A stretch of 64,000 nucleotides of DNA from Cloacimonetes bacterium UBA6097 (GTDB lineage: Bacteria; Cloacimonadota; Cloacimonadia; Cloacimonadales; Cloacimonadaceae), in assembly GCA_002435865.1 (NCBI GenBank), contig DIWV01000014.1, positions 76,162 to 140,161 on the forward strand, read 5' to 3'. A program made the position numbers and the translations under genes. Positions 26,572-35,946 of the stretch are shown here, piece after piece (position 1 is the first letter of the stretch; the number at the start of each line of letters is the position of its first letter). The notes below the pieces were generated by a model. That model worked only from the letters and a program-made list of their open reading frames with translations. It did no database searches and was not told the origin of the DNA.

Positions 26572-27134
26572 AACAGAAATATCTAATCTTAACCTTGCTC
26601 ATGGTTCTCATTGGAGTATTATTCTTCATGATAAGCAGTTCCCTGATTGGTAAGAAAGTTACTGAGATTGAACAATTGGATAACAAAATAAAAAATGCTC
26701 AGGAAAAACTTAACAGTACCAAAGTTATGGATCAACAGCTGAGCCAGTTTTCTTTGATTATTGATAACAGTCTGACCAAACAGAAGACTTTCAATTTTGA
26801 AGAAGTCAATGCGTTTGTAAAGAATCTGGCTGATTTAGCTGATCAAAATAGAATTGCAGTATTAGCTATCTATCCCAAAGAAATTCAGAGCGGTGTGAAC
26901 TTAGTGGAACAGCAGTACATTTTAGAACTGAATACTACATATGTTCAACTTGGTCAGTTTCTTGGTAATCTGGAAGCACTGGATAACATAGTAAAAATTA
27001 ATACTCTCGATGTTATGCCTGTAGCCGAAACTGATTCCGGAAAAAAGAAAACCGAAACAACTACTGGTCCCAAGATAGCACGATATAAGGTTGCTTTGGA
27101 ATTATCTGTATTCAAGGTAAAGAGGGAGGCATAA
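26568..27134 (+). CDS. pilO: PilO-like inner-membrane alignment protein
   Basis: This 188-residue bitopic protein has a membrane helix near the N-terminus (LILTLLMVLIGVLFFMI), then a coiled coil (LDNKIKNAQEKLNS). The periplasmic domain is PilO-like, ending in the LGQFLGNLEALDNIVKINTL motif seen in PilO dimers. It overlaps pilN by 4 nt and the next gene by 1 nt. It bridges the PilM/N platform to the PilP-secretin channel. Confidence 0.85.
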   Translation: MKQKYLILTLLMVLIGVLFFMISSSLIGKKVTEIEQLDNKIKNAQEKLNSTKVMDQQLSQFSLIIDNSLTKQKTFNFEEVNAFVKNLADLADQNRIAVLAIYPKEIQSGVNLVEQQYILELNTTYVQLGQFLGNLEALDNIVKINTLDVMPVAETDSGKKKTETTTGPKIARYKVALELSVFKVKREA

Positions 27135-27673
27135 TGGAAGCACGTTTTGTAAAAGACCTGGCAATATCTCTTATCTTTATCATTCTTTTTGCTTTTGCAG
27201 TCAAAGATTATACAGTTTATAAAAAAGTAACTGGAATTGAGTACCAATCTAAATATACTGACATCTCGGTTAATGAAGAACTGATGAATAAAATTAAAAC
27301 AATTGAATCATCAATCAAAGACAGAAAGATGTTTACTTTTAATGTTCCCACTGATCCACTTCGTCAGGATCCTGTCATTAAAGACAGGCTGGACAGGCTT
27401 CAGGCATGGGAAAACATGGTTGCAAATATGGTGCGTGTGGCAGCCACATTCATTAATGAAGACAATGAAAAATGTGCTATCATATCATATCAGGGTAAAA
27501 GTGATATCTATCGTATTGGAGATATAATTGCCGGAAGGCATATTGTAGATATCCAGGAACAACAAGTTATTTACACATCCGGGGGAGTTCGTTCTATAAT
27601 GGTAGTTCAACCCATACCTCCAAAACCGGCTGACATAGATGAAAGTAAAAACATAACAGATTTTAACTATTAA
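27134..27673 (+). CDS. PilP/GspC-like periplasmic linker
   Basis: This 179-residue protein has one N-terminal membrane helix (ISLIFIILFAFAV) and a C-terminal beta-domain, CAIISYQGKSDIYRIGDIIAGRHIVDI. That domain has the homology-region pattern of GspC/PilP (I-x-x-G-x-x-Y-x-V-G-D at its core). True PilP is usually a lipoprotein; this one is membrane-anchored, more like GspC. It sits between PilO and the secretin, where a linker binding the secretin N0 domain is expected. Confidence 0.75.
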   Translation: MEARFVKDLAISLIFIILFAFAVKDYTVYKKVTGIEYQSKYTDISVNEELMNKIKTIESSIKDRKMFTFNVPTDPLRQDPVIKDRLDRLQAWENMVANMVRVAATFINEDNEKCAIISYQGKSDIYRIGDIIAGRHIVDIQEQQVIYTSGGVRSIMVVQPIPPKPADIDESKNITDFNY

Positions 27674-27693
27674 TATAGAAAGTGGGAGAAATT

Positions 27694-29106
27694 ATGAAAT
27701 ATTCGAAAATATCCACACGTGGGCTAGGTTTAATTGTCATAATGATGTTATTAATGATTACATCATCGCTTGTGGCACAACAGATGAATGGATCTGCATC
27801 CTTTAATAAAAGAGTGTCGTATGATGCAGACGATGCTTCATTGTCTTCAATCTTCACTGCCCTTGCAAGATTGAGCGGCGCTAACATTGTTTTAGCGGTT
27901 GAATCTGCCGGGGATAAAGAGAAACAAGATGTCAGGAGAATTTCCGTTCATATTAAAGATGTTCAGATTGAACAGGCTGTTTCATTGGTAGCAAGATCTG
28001 CAGGTCTTTCTTACCGTGTCGTTGGGGAAAACACTTTTTTAGTTGGAGACAAAGCTAAGATTAGTGAAGAAACAGGTGAACGCACTTATGTTATTCAGCT
28101 TAATAACATTGATGCTGTAAAAATTTCGAAAGCATTAGGTAGTGCACCAGGTAAAACCGTGCCTATTGAAGGCCAGAATGCTATATTAGTCGTGGGAAAT
28201 CCTGATTCTTATGACATGATAAATTCTATCGTAAGAGGATTGGATGTTCCACAGAAGCAGATTGAAATCAGGGTACGCTTAATTGAGATTCAGGTTACAA
28301 GTGCCAAGAAATATGGTATTGATTGGTCAAGGTTAAATCAGATTACTACTATTCTTGCTGAAGACCCGGTAAATGGAGCCGGGGCAGGTTTACCATATAA
28401 CTTTATCGATGAGACAGGCTATTTACCATTTGGAGATCCTACGGACTTGGGGAAACTTCCCGAACAACAGTATTTCCAAAAGATGGGTTCGTTTGATGAT
28501 GTAGGTCACTTTAGCCGTCAATTATCTGCTTTTGATGTAACAATCGATTGGTTATTAGAAAATAACGCTGCAAAATTACTTACCGATACACGAGTTACTG
28601 CGATGAACGGCGAACAGGCCATAATCCAAATCGGTGAAGAGGTACCTTATGTGGCAAGAAATCTGGATAACGATTTTTCAGTAGAGATAACTAAAGTTGG
28701 TATTTTATTGGATGTTACTCCAACAATAAATAAAGATGGGCAAATTATTGCAAAGATAACTCCTGAAGTCAGTTCAATTGTTGACTTTGTAGCAGGATAC
28801 TTACCTCGCACTAAAGTACGTAGGGTTACTTCCACAGTTACTGTCCCTGACGGACAGAAGATTATTGTAGGCGGATTGTTAAATTCATCAATCTCACAAA
28901 CAACAAACAAACTTCCATTATTGGGTGATATTCCTTTAATAGGCAAGATATTTCAACATAAGGATGAAACCATAGAAAACACTGACCTTATTATGGAAAT
29001 TACACCCAGATTAATTACAGGAAATGAACCTGTAAGAGAGATTAAAGTAGACGAACGTCTTAGTAAACGTCTGATTGAATTTGAAGACGTAGAAGAACAA
29101 AATTAA
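27694..29106 (+). CDS. pilQ: Outer-membrane secretin (PilQ/GspD family)
   Basis: The start is placed at the ATG at 27694 after GGGAGAA; a GTG at 27682 is in frame but lies upstream of the ribosome site. The protein is 470 residues with a signal peptide (GLGLIVIMMLLMITSSLVAQQ). A short STN-like N0 region (VSYDADDASLSSIFTALARLSGANIVL) and one N1-type domain follow, then the secretin barrel with RVRLIEIQVTSAKKYGIDW, VPYVA, and the signature VPDGQKIIVGGLL. It forms the multimeric channel for the pilus. It is shorter than proteobacterial PilQ because only one or two N-domains precede the barrel. Confidence 0.93.
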   Translation: MKYSKISTRGLGLIVIMMLLMITSSLVAQQMNGSASFNKRVSYDADDASLSSIFTALARLSGANIVLAVESAGDKEKQDVRRISVHIKDVQIEQAVSLVARSAGLSYRVVGENTFLVGDKAKISEETGERTYVIQLNNIDAVKISKALGSAPGKTVPIEGQNAILVVGNPDSYDMINSIVRGLDVPQKQIEIRVRLIEIQVTSAKKYGIDWSRLNQITTILAEDPVNGAGAGLPYNFIDETGYLPFGDPTDLGKLPEQQYFQKMGSFDDVGHFSRQLSAFDVTIDWLLENNAAKLLTDTRVTAMNGEQAIIQIGEEVPYVARNLDNDFSVEITKVGILLDVTPTINKDGQIIAKITPEVSSIVDFVAGYLPRTKVRRVTSTVTVPDGQKIIVGGLLNSSISQTTNKLPLLGDIPLIGKIFQHKDETIENTDLIMEITPRLITGNEPVREIKVDERLSKRLIEFEDVEEQN

Positions 29107-29116
29107 GGGGGCCACT

Positions 29117-31414
29117 ATGAAACGTAAGCTAAATCTCTTACCCCTAATCATGGTTTTAGTTATGGTTTTGGTTGCTTTTGCCACATCATGTGACAAACGT
29201 AATCCACCACCACTTGTACCGCCAATACCTGAACCAACACCACTTGACCAATTACGTGAGATCACCAGAATATCTGCTTCTCCGGAGACTATTTATGCTG
29301 ATAATGGCATCACATACTCCACGATCAGCGTTACGGTGAAGAATGGAGATAATTTCGCAGTTCCCGGTCAGATTGTTATGTTCAAAACATCTTTAGGCAG
29401 AATATTAACAAGTGTTGGAACAGATAGTACAGGCGTAGCTAGATCCACGTTTTGGGATGAAGGTACCACAGGAGTAGCAACTATTTGGGCAATAGTTAGA
29501 AATTACTCTATTGAAAATCCGGATTCATTAATTTCAGGAGACACTACTTCAGTGACAGTTACTATTGCTGATGTACCTCCTATTTCATCACTGGCATTAG
29601 AAATGCCATCTTCTTTAAACCCGCAACCCCTGAATGTAATGCAGTCCATTACAGTACGTGCCAGGGCAAAGAATATTCTGGGCAATGACGTACCGGATAA
29701 CACTTTGATATCTTTTGCTTCAACAGCAGGTTATTTTACGGATATCGAAGGTAATCCCATTGGAGATTCAATTGTTGTTGCAACAGAAAACGGGCGAGCG
29801 ACGACAACGTTCAATGCAGGTCCGATTGCCGGAATAGGAACGATTACAGCGAGAATATCTGACCAGATGAGCAACCGTAATATCCTCGTCAGTCCCGGAA
29901 GACCTGCAAACCTAAACCTGAAATCATTTGTTGAGGTTAATGGTGAATTAGTAGAAGCGGATACCAGCTCTGTTAACAGTCCAAATTATATTTGGATGCA
30001 AGCAGTTATCAAGGACGCTTATAACAATGTCGTTCCATCCAAACCGATTAAATTCGGCACAAACCTTGGTACTTTCGTTAACACAGTTCAGGAAATTACC
30101 ACAAATTCCGATGCTGACGGTATGGCACAAGTTCGCTTTACTCCCGGTTTACAAGCAGGTGCAGCTACTATCACTGCTTATGCAAATGGTGATACATTAC
30201 AAGACCAGCTTATATTCAGCATCAAATCGACAAAGATTCATTCTATCCAGTTTGCGCAAGCCGGTCAGATTGACCTTAATGTTGCCAACACTGGCGGAAC
30301 GGAATCTGCAATCTTAAAGGTTAAGCTCTACGACATCAACGGGAACCTGATTGATACTCCCAAAAATGTATGGTTCAGGATTATGAATCCCAACCCGCCT
30401 GATGGAGCTAACCTTAATAATATGCCGGTAAGCGACTCTGTTTTAGTTGTTTCAAATGGTGGAGAAGCGCAAATCTCAGTCAATAGCGGAACCGAATCCG
30501 GTATTCTGAATATTCGCGCAAGCTGCACTTCAGAAGGCAGATATATAAAAGCAACCAAGCCAAACATCGTTATCCATGCAGGACCACCTCACAGGGTAGT
30601 TCCATCTGCCAGCGGCTTTAACACCGGTACAAACATGGGTGGTGGTTTGTGGCAGATTATCGCCCAAGCTAATGTATACGATATTTATAATAATCCTGTG
30701 GATTACGGAACCAGCGTCTGGTTCTATCTGCCAAGCGATATTCTCAATTGCCAGATAGGTGCAAATGCCTATGTAGGCAATGAAAGTGTCCAGGGCGACT
30801 CCACTGCAGGTGTTGCTTATACTACCTTACTATATTCCGGAATATACACCTTTGAAAGCCTTAAAATCAGGGCTGTAACAGGTGGTATTAACGGTATCGA
30901 AGTTGTTGGCGAGTCCTTTATAGTCCTTCCATTGAACCAGCCGCAGTTGGAGCTGGAAATTATTCCGGGCAACATAGTATATCATGGTAACACCAATACA
31001 GTTCCCGCATCTGCAACTGCATTGCTTAATCTGGCATTATTCGATGTTCAGGGTTGTGCAATTCATAATGCCGAGATATCAATGACTTCTACCAGAGGTA
31101 CGTTTGAGTACTCGGTCGGAACTAATGAAGACCCAATGAACAGTAACTCGCAATCCACACCGTGGATTGTAGTAACAGACTGGTATGATCAAAATTCTGC
31201 TAATCCAGATATAACACCAATACCTTATAACGATGTCAATGACGGACAGGATGGATTGGCGCAGGGATTGATTAGATTCTATGCCTGGGAGATTCCGTTT
31301 GGTGACCCGATGACAAATACACCGGGTATCACATCTGTTACTGTTACTGCCAGGTTATTGGGTACTGCAGCATCGGCAACATCTACTACAACGCTGATCA
31401 GATACCCGACCTAA
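29117..31414 (+). CDS. Lipoprotein with bacterial Ig-like (Big_1/invasin-type) domains
   Basis: This 765-residue protein has the signal peptide LLPLIMVLVMVLVAFATSC; Cys25 in ATSC fits a lipobox. A proline-rich linker (PPPLVPPIPEPTP) precedes several repeats of an Ig-like fold of the invasin/Big_1 kind. Repeat cores such as IYADNGITYSTISVTVKNGDN, VPGQIVMFKTSLG and GVARSTF recur at about 55-160, 165-260, 275-370 and 385-480, with two more degenerate units after. It is encoded 10 nt after the secretin and before pilB. I infer an outer-membrane-anchored partner of the secretin or a surface adhesin; it could act as a pilotin or peptidoglycan spacer. Confidence 0.8.
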   Translation: MKRKLNLLPLIMVLVMVLVAFATSCDKRNPPPLVPPIPEPTPLDQLREITRISASPETIYADNGITYSTISVTVKNGDNFAVPGQIVMFKTSLGRILTSVGTDSTGVARSTFWDEGTTGVATIWAIVRNYSIENPDSLISGDTTSVTVTIADVPPISSLALEMPSSLNPQPLNVMQSITVRARAKNILGNDVPDNTLISFASTAGYFTDIEGNPIGDSIVVATENGRATTTFNAGPIAGIGTITARISDQMSNRNILVSPGRPANLNLKSFVEVNGELVEADTSSVNSPNYIWMQAVIKDAYNNVVPSKPIKFGTNLGTFVNTVQEITTNSDADGMAQVRFTPGLQAGAATITAYANGDTLQDQLIFSIKSTKIHSIQFAQAGQIDLNVANTGGTESAILKVKLYDINGNLIDTPKNVWFRIMNPNPPDGANLNNMPVSDSVLVVSNGGEAQISVNSGTESGILNIRASCTSEGRYIKATKPNIVIHAGPPHRVVPSASGFNTGTNMGGGLWQIIAQANVYDIYNNPVDYGTSVWFYLPSDILNCQIGANAYVGNESVQGDSTAGVAYTTLLYSGIYTFESLKIRAVTGGINGIEVVGESFIVLPLNQPQLELEIIPGNIVYHGNTNTVPASATALLNLALFDVQGCAIHNAEISMTSTRGTFEYSVGTNEDPMNSNSQSTPWIVVTDWYDQNSANPDITPIPYNDVNDGQDGLAQGLIRFYAWEIPFGDPMTNTPGITSVTVTARLLGTAASATSTTTLIRYPT

Positions 31415-31459
31415 TTACAGGAATAATAATAGATTTAATCACTTATTGATGATTTATAT

Positions 31460-31491
31460 GGTTACAGAATCCGGAAACGGGTTCTGTAACC
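31460..31491 (+). other. Stable 14-bp hairpin with GAAA loop before pilB
   Basis: Arms at 31460-31473 and 31478-31491 pair fully, with one G-T wobble, and close a GAAA tetraloop. No U-run follows, so this is not an ordinary terminator. It lies in the only long gap (183 nt) of the pilus operon and may protect, process or attenuate the transcript. Confidence 0.7.
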
Positions 31492-31597
31492 AAACTTTAG
31501 CTAAATTATAAGTATTGCCTGATTGAGAGTGCATTTGTGTAACTGTCGGCAGATTACACAAATAATCTTTCATCCGGGCGATAATTAAGAGGATAAA

Positions 31598-33307
31598 ATG
31601 AGTTTTAACCCGCAATTCGCACGTCTTGGCGAAATCCTGATCCACGAAGGCTATATTACTGAGGATCAGTTAAAAGAAGCTTTAGTAAAACAAAATAATT
31701 TCGGTCTCAAGATTGGTGAAACACTGATTAAACTTGGACATCTGTCCGAGAAGAATCTGTTGACATCCCTGCATCTGCAGCTTGGTTACGAAATCGTAAA
31801 GCAAGCAGAAATGATGGACCTGGATGTTAAAACTGTTTCATTAATACCGGAACCTTTTGCAGTTGAGAATAGAGTTATAGCACTCAGGGATGATGGCGAC
31901 AGTGTTGTTGTTGCAATGGCTGATCCTGAAAACCTGGCAATAGTGGACAACCTTAAGAAAATTCTCGGTAAGAATCTTAAGCCAATGCTGATTGGTGATT
32001 CTTTGCTGCATGATTCTTTGGAAAAATATTATAAGAGCATACGCACGACCACTCAGGTGGAAGATGCTGTAGGCGGTTTTGATTTTGTAGCCATTGACGA
32101 TGATGAGAACGAAATCAGTATCTCACAGGCATCCACAGATGCAGATGCTCCGATTGTAAAATTAATTAACCTGATTATAAATGAAGCCATCAAAGCCAAC
32201 GCCACTGATATTCATATTGAACCTTTAACCAAGCACACCAGAATACGTTTCCGTATTGACGGCGCTCTGCGTGAAGTAATGAATCCACCGATCGGAATGC
32301 ATATGGGTGTGATTTCTATTGTTAAGGTTATGTCAAAGCTGAATATTGCAGAACGCAGGCTTCCGCAGGATGGTCACATTTCATTAAAAACACACTACAA
32401 GAGTGTTGATGTCCGTGTATCCATAACACCGACAGTTTTGGGTGAAAAAGTCGTTATGCGTCTTCTGGATAAGGGTGAATTCGGTTTTAAACTGCAAACA
32501 CTTGGTTTTGAAGCAGAAGACATGGCAATTTTTTCCAAGATCATTCACAGACCTTATGGAATTATTATCGTTTCCGGTCCCACCGGTAGTGGTAAATCAA
32601 CTACTTTGCATGCTGCACTTAAAACCATCCAGGATATTGAGACGAATATCATTACAGTGGAAGACCCGGTCGAATATCGTCTGGAAGGTATAACACAGAT
32701 TGAAACAAAAGAACAAATCGGACTGACTTTCGGTTCTGCCTTGCGTTCAGTTCTGCGTCAGGACCCGGATATTGTTCTGATAGGTGAAATTCGTGACGAA
32801 GAAACAGCTGATATTGCAATCAAGTTCTCTCTCACCGGTCACCTTGTGTTTACCACTCTGCATGCCAATGATGCACCTGCAACCGTAACACGTTTGATTG
32901 ATATCGGTATTAAACCGTATCTGGTGGGTTCTTCATTATCATTAGTTATGGCACAGCGTCTTGTACGTATCATCTGCCCTTATTGCAAAATTGACTATAA
33001 ACCAACTGACCAGGAGATATCCGATTGCGGTATTCCCGAAGACCAGATGGGTAAAATTGAGTACAAAATCGGTACCGGCTGTGTACATTGTGACAATACA
33101 GGCTTCTCCGGCAGAACAGGTATATTTGAACTGCTTACAGTTAACCCGGAAATCCGCCGCATAATCTATGAAGGCGGAAACCAGGATTTAATCAGGGAAG
33201 CTGCACTCAGGGCAGGTATGAGAACCTTGCATGATGCTGCATATAATAAGATGGTTCAGGGTGTAACTTCAATTCGTGAAGTTATAAAGATGACAGTAGT
33301 TGAGTAA
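31598..33307 (+). CDS. pilB: Pilus extension/secretion ATPase PilB (GspE family)
   Basis: This 569-residue ATPase powers pilin polymerisation. An N-terminal MshEN/GspII domain covers about residues 5-150 (ARLGEILIHEGYITEDQLKEAL). The linker is followed by DIHIEP and RIRFRIDGALRE, Walker A GPTGSGKS near 327, ITVEDPVEY, Walker B LIGEIRDEETA, FTTLHAND, and a zinc site built by ICPYC and CVHC near 455-510. The ribosome site is AGAGGA. Its pair with PilC downstream and with PilT upstream completes an extension/retraction motor set. Confidence 0.96.
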   Translation: MSFNPQFARLGEILIHEGYITEDQLKEALVKQNNFGLKIGETLIKLGHLSEKNLLTSLHLQLGYEIVKQAEMMDLDVKTVSLIPEPFAVENRVIALRDDGDSVVVAMADPENLAIVDNLKKILGKNLKPMLIGDSLLHDSLEKYYKSIRTTTQVEDAVGGFDFVAIDDDENEISISQASTDADAPIVKLINLIINEAIKANATDIHIEPLTKHTRIRFRIDGALREVMNPPIGMHMGVISIVKVMSKLNIAERRLPQDGHISLKTHYKSVDVRVSITPTVLGEKVVMRLLDKGEFGFKLQTLGFEAEDMAIFSKIIHRPYGIIIVSGPTGSGKSTTLHAALKTIQDIETNIITVEDPVEYRLEGITQIETKEQIGLTFGSALRSVLRQDPDIVLIGEIRDEETADIAIKFSLTGHLVFTTLHANDAPATVTRLIDIGIKPYLVGSSLSLVMAQRLVRIICPYCKIDYKPTDQEISDCGIPEDQMGKIEYKIGTGCVHCDNTGFSGRTGIFELLTVNPEIRRIIYEGGNQDLIREAALRAGMRTLHDAAYNKMVQGVTSIREVIKMTVVE

Positions 33308-33340
33308 AACAACAAAAATTAAGAATAGAAGGTAAGCGAT

Positions 33341-34594
33341 ATGCCAAATTTCGCCTATATAGTCAAAGATGCCAAAGGAGCCCGTGTAGAAGGTATCCTT
33401 AAATCTGAAACTCTTGACCAGGCAATCGAAAAGCTGAGTAAAGAAGGAAGCACAATCATATCTGTAAAAGCAGCCGCTGAAGGTGCTTTTAAGGGAAAAC
33501 TATCACTGTTTGATAAAGTGATGCTTACAGTATACAAAATCAGGACAGGTGTTTCCCTGAAAGTTCTGGTCTTTTTTACGCGCCAGCTTTCCACGATGTT
33601 TTCTGCAGGTCTAACTATTGAAAAAGCAATCTCAAATCTGGAAAAGGAAGAGAAGAACAAGAAATTCCAACGTGTTCTGCGCAGGCTTTCTGATGATATC
33701 AAAAAAGGATATTCCTTGTCAGAAGCCATGGAACAGCATCCGGGTGTTTTTAATCCGCTGTATGTTGCTTTGGTGAAAGCGGGTGAAGTTTCTGGTACTT
33801 TGCATACTGTTTTGGATGAATTATCCGATTATCTGGAGAAGATTGAAGACACACGCCGTAAAGTTGTATCTGCAATGGCATATCCGATATTCATACTGGT
33901 TTTCCTGATTTTGGTGGTTTGGGGTATCTTTTACTGGATTATTCCTCAGTTTTCTGAAGTCTATTCAAACTTCAATGCAGACTTGCCGGGACCGACTCTT
34001 GCCGCTATAGGAGTCAGTAAATTTATCACAAACAATTTATTTGTAAGTGTATTGCTGTTCCTGCTCTTTCTGTTCGGCTTGTTTTTGGTTTACCTTACAG
34101 ACCGCGGTCGTTATGTAATGGACCAGTTTAAGCTTAGAATTCCTGTTATCGGGCAGGTGATTAATAACTCAATAATGAGTAAATTTGCCCGTACGTTCTC
34201 GATATTGATGGCTGCAGGTGTTCCGATTATGGATACACTGGAATTGTCAGAAAATGTAGTACAGAATGCGGTGATTGAAAACGCTATCCGCAAAGCCCGT
34301 GTAATGGTTAAAGAAGGATACAGTGTTGCCGGCGCTTTCAAAAGAACCGGTGTGTTCCCTTCCACCCTGCTGCAAATGACTGCCACAGGTGAAGAAACAG
34401 GTGATATGGATAAACTTCTGGGTAAAGCTGCAGAGTTTTACGAAAAGCTTGTTGATGCTGTTATAGACAGGTTGACTTCTTTGATTGAACCGCTTCTTAT
34501 CATCCTCATGGCTGGTATAGTGGGAACAATTATCGTAGTTATATATCTGCCTATCTTCGATCTTGGCCAGGCAATGAGTCAGGGCTTGAAATAA
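33341..34594 (+). CDS. pilC: Inner-membrane platform protein PilC (GspF family)
   Basis: This 417-residue protein has two tandem T2SSF domains: the first at about 70-195 (FFTRQLSTMFSAGLTIEKAI and VKAGEVSGTL), the second at about 270-395 (FARTFSILMAAGVPIMDTLELS and TATGEETGDMDKLL). Three membrane helices are visible, one after the first domain, one near 240 and one at the C-terminus (PLLIILMAGIVGTIIVVIYLPIF). The N-terminus, FAYIVKDAKGARVEG, is typical. It is the last gene of the operon, followed by a strong terminator. No prepilin peptidase gene is found nearby, so that enzyme must be encoded elsewhere. Confidence 0.96.
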   Translation: MPNFAYIVKDAKGARVEGILKSETLDQAIEKLSKEGSTIISVKAAAEGAFKGKLSLFDKVMLTVYKIRTGVSLKVLVFFTRQLSTMFSAGLTIEKAISNLEKEEKNKKFQRVLRRLSDDIKKGYSLSEAMEQHPGVFNPLYVALVKAGEVSGTLHTVLDELSDYLEKIEDTRRKVVSAMAYPIFILVFLILVVWGIFYWIIPQFSEVYSNFNADLPGPTLAAIGVSKFITNNLFVSVLLFLLFLFGLFLVYLTDRGRYVMDQFKLRIPVIGQVINNSIMSKFARTFSILMAAGVPIMDTLELSENVVQNAVIENAIRKARVMVKEGYSVAGAFKRTGVFPSTLLQMTATGEETGDMDKLLGKAAEFYEKLVDAVIDRLTSLIEPLLIILMAGIVGTIIVVIYLPIFDLGQAMSQGLK

Positions 34595-34617
34595 TAAACA
34601 ATGCTTTAATGATACAT

Positions 34618-34642
34618 AAACCGGAGCTTATAGCTCCGGTTT
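34618..34642 (+). terminator. Intrinsic terminator of the pilus operon
   Basis: The 11-bp stem AAACCGGAGCT (34618-34628) and complement (34632-34642), with a 3-nt loop, is followed by C and five T residues. It ends the pilB-pilC transcript 24 nt after the pilC stop. Confidence 0.93.
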
Positions 34643-34690
34643 CTTTTTAACTACTGTAATCAGCATATATACAAACAGGCGGAAAAACTT

Positions 34691-35464
34691 ATTAAAAAGT
34701 ATCTTTTAGTTCTTCTCTTGTTATCTGCAGTGTACCTTAATGCAGAACCAACAGGCTTCACGGAAGCATACCTGCTTTCCTATCCCGAAACTGCAGTTAC
34801 TGCTTCTAAAGCTTCTTTTAAATGGGAAAGAGAGGATTGGACCAAAGCTGCCGGTGTTGTCTTTATTACAGGCAGTCTGTATCTGTTTGATGAGGAACTT
34901 TCTGACCTGGTGATAAGAAACCGTACTGATTTTACTAAAGGTTTAGCAAAGGTAGGCAACCAATTTGGTAATGGCAGATACGTACTTCCTGCTTTGGGAG
35001 TGACTTACTTAAGCGGGTATCTGCTTGGTTCAGACAAGACAATGGATACTGCAATGCTTTCGCTTAAGAGCTTCCTGCTGGCAAATGGAGTGACTTCCAG
35101 CCTTAAATATCTTACCCAACGCCAGAGACCAATAAGTGAAAACGGCAAGCAGTTCTGGAACGGTAAAGGCTTTTCACATAGAAGGGAATCTTTCCCATCG
35201 GGTCATACGACAATTGTATGGAGCATAGCCCCAATTCTGGCGGAACAGTATAAAGAAACTGTTTGGGTGGCTCCAACAGCTTATACGGTGGCTTGTTTAA
35301 CATCCTTTGCCCGCATCCACGACAGCAAACACTGGGCATCTGATGTCTTTGCCGGCGCAACTATCGGCTATCTTACTTCACAACTGGTTCTGAGAACCAC
35401 CCCGAAACTGCAGGTAAACCTTTCAGTCAATCCACAGATAATCAACCTCAGCTACAATTTCTAA
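34691..35464 (+). CDS. PAP2-family phosphatase, apparent ATT start
   Basis: The core has all three PAP2 motifs: K-x6-R-P (KYLTQRQRP), PSGH in FPSGHTT, and the third motif in ARIHDSKHWASD (usual form S-R-x5-H-x3-D). An exported phosphatase acting on lipid or polyprenyl phosphates is likely. The first standard start codon in frame is TTG at 34718, but it would cut away most of a signal peptide. The reading frame is open upstream and encodes IKKYLLVLLLLSAVYLNA from an ATT at 34691, 8 nt after AGGCGG. I place the start there. If TTG 34718 is used, the product is 248 residues and lacks the signal. A sequencing error at the start codon is an alternative. Confidence 0.85.
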   Translation: MKKYLLVLLLLSAVYLNAEPTGFTEAYLLSYPETAVTASKASFKWEREDWTKAAGVVFITGSLYLFDEELSDLVIRNRTDFTKGLAKVGNQFGNGRYVLPALGVTYLSGYLLGSDKTMDTAMLSLKSFLLANGVTSSLKYLTQRQRPISENGKQFWNGKGFSHRRESFPSGHTTIVWSIAPILAEQYKETVWVAPTAYTVACLTSFARIHDSKHWASDVFAGATIGYLTSQLVLRTTPKLQVNLSVNPQIINLSYNF

Positions 35465-35724
35465 CGTCATCCGCTAAAGTAGCGTAGCTTTCCAAAGCTG
35501 CGTGAAATGTACAGGATTAAAACTTCTCTCATGCGCTTGCGCATCATCCTATACTACTATGTCATTCCCCGCTTGACGGGGAACCCATTCCCTCACTGTC
35601 ATCCCCGACCTGATCGGGGATCCACTCCGCTTATCGTCATCCTCGACCCCTGCCTTCGCAGGGGCAAGCTCTGATCGGGGATGTTTTCCGTGGTTAACCT
35701 CTTTTCCATTCATAATTCATAATT
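35465..35724. repeat. Cluster of REP-like palindromes and dispersed intergenic repeats
   Basis: The cluster has several short palindromic units of the form GTCATyCC...GGAAyCC: CGTCATCCGCTAAAG near 35465, GTCATTCCCCGCTTGACGGGG near 35562, GTCATCCCCGACCTGATCGG at 35598, and TGCCTTCGCAGGGGCA near 35651. The stretch 35591-35624 is repeated exactly at 37664-37697. A further element at 35688-35724 recurs inverted at 46983-47019. No gene is present. Such units are usually dispersed non-coding repeats. Confidence 0.8.
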
Positions 35725-35764
35725 TATACTTCTTAATTGGAACCAGTACCTCTCCGTTTTTTTA

Positions 35765-35837
35765 TCACATCCAAATTATCGAGTAAACGGATATGACAAA
35801 TCTCTCACATCCAAAAAGTGATAAAATACGGATATGA
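35765..35837. repeat. Two 32-33-bp direct repeats bounded by TCACATCC and GGATATGA
   Basis: Copy 1 (35765-35796) and copy 2 (35805-35837) share the start TCACATCCAAA and the end ACGGATATGA but differ inside. Within each copy the ends are near-complementary (TCACATCC against GGATATGA, 7 of 8), so each unit is also an imperfect inverted repeat. They lie in otherwise empty DNA downstream of the ATPase gene that ends at 35947. Confidence 0.7.
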
Positions 35838-35946
35838 GCATCTTCGTAAAATAACAAAATCGAAGCATGGGTCCTGGACCCACATATAGTCTTATAAATA
35901 AAATATATGATTAATATGAAAAGATAATAAAAGGATGCATGTAATC

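Noticed and set aside
34595..34690. A missed short gene between pilC and the PAP2 gene
   Set aside because: The interval holds the pilC terminator and the PAP2 leader; no start codon with a ribosome site opens a separate frame.
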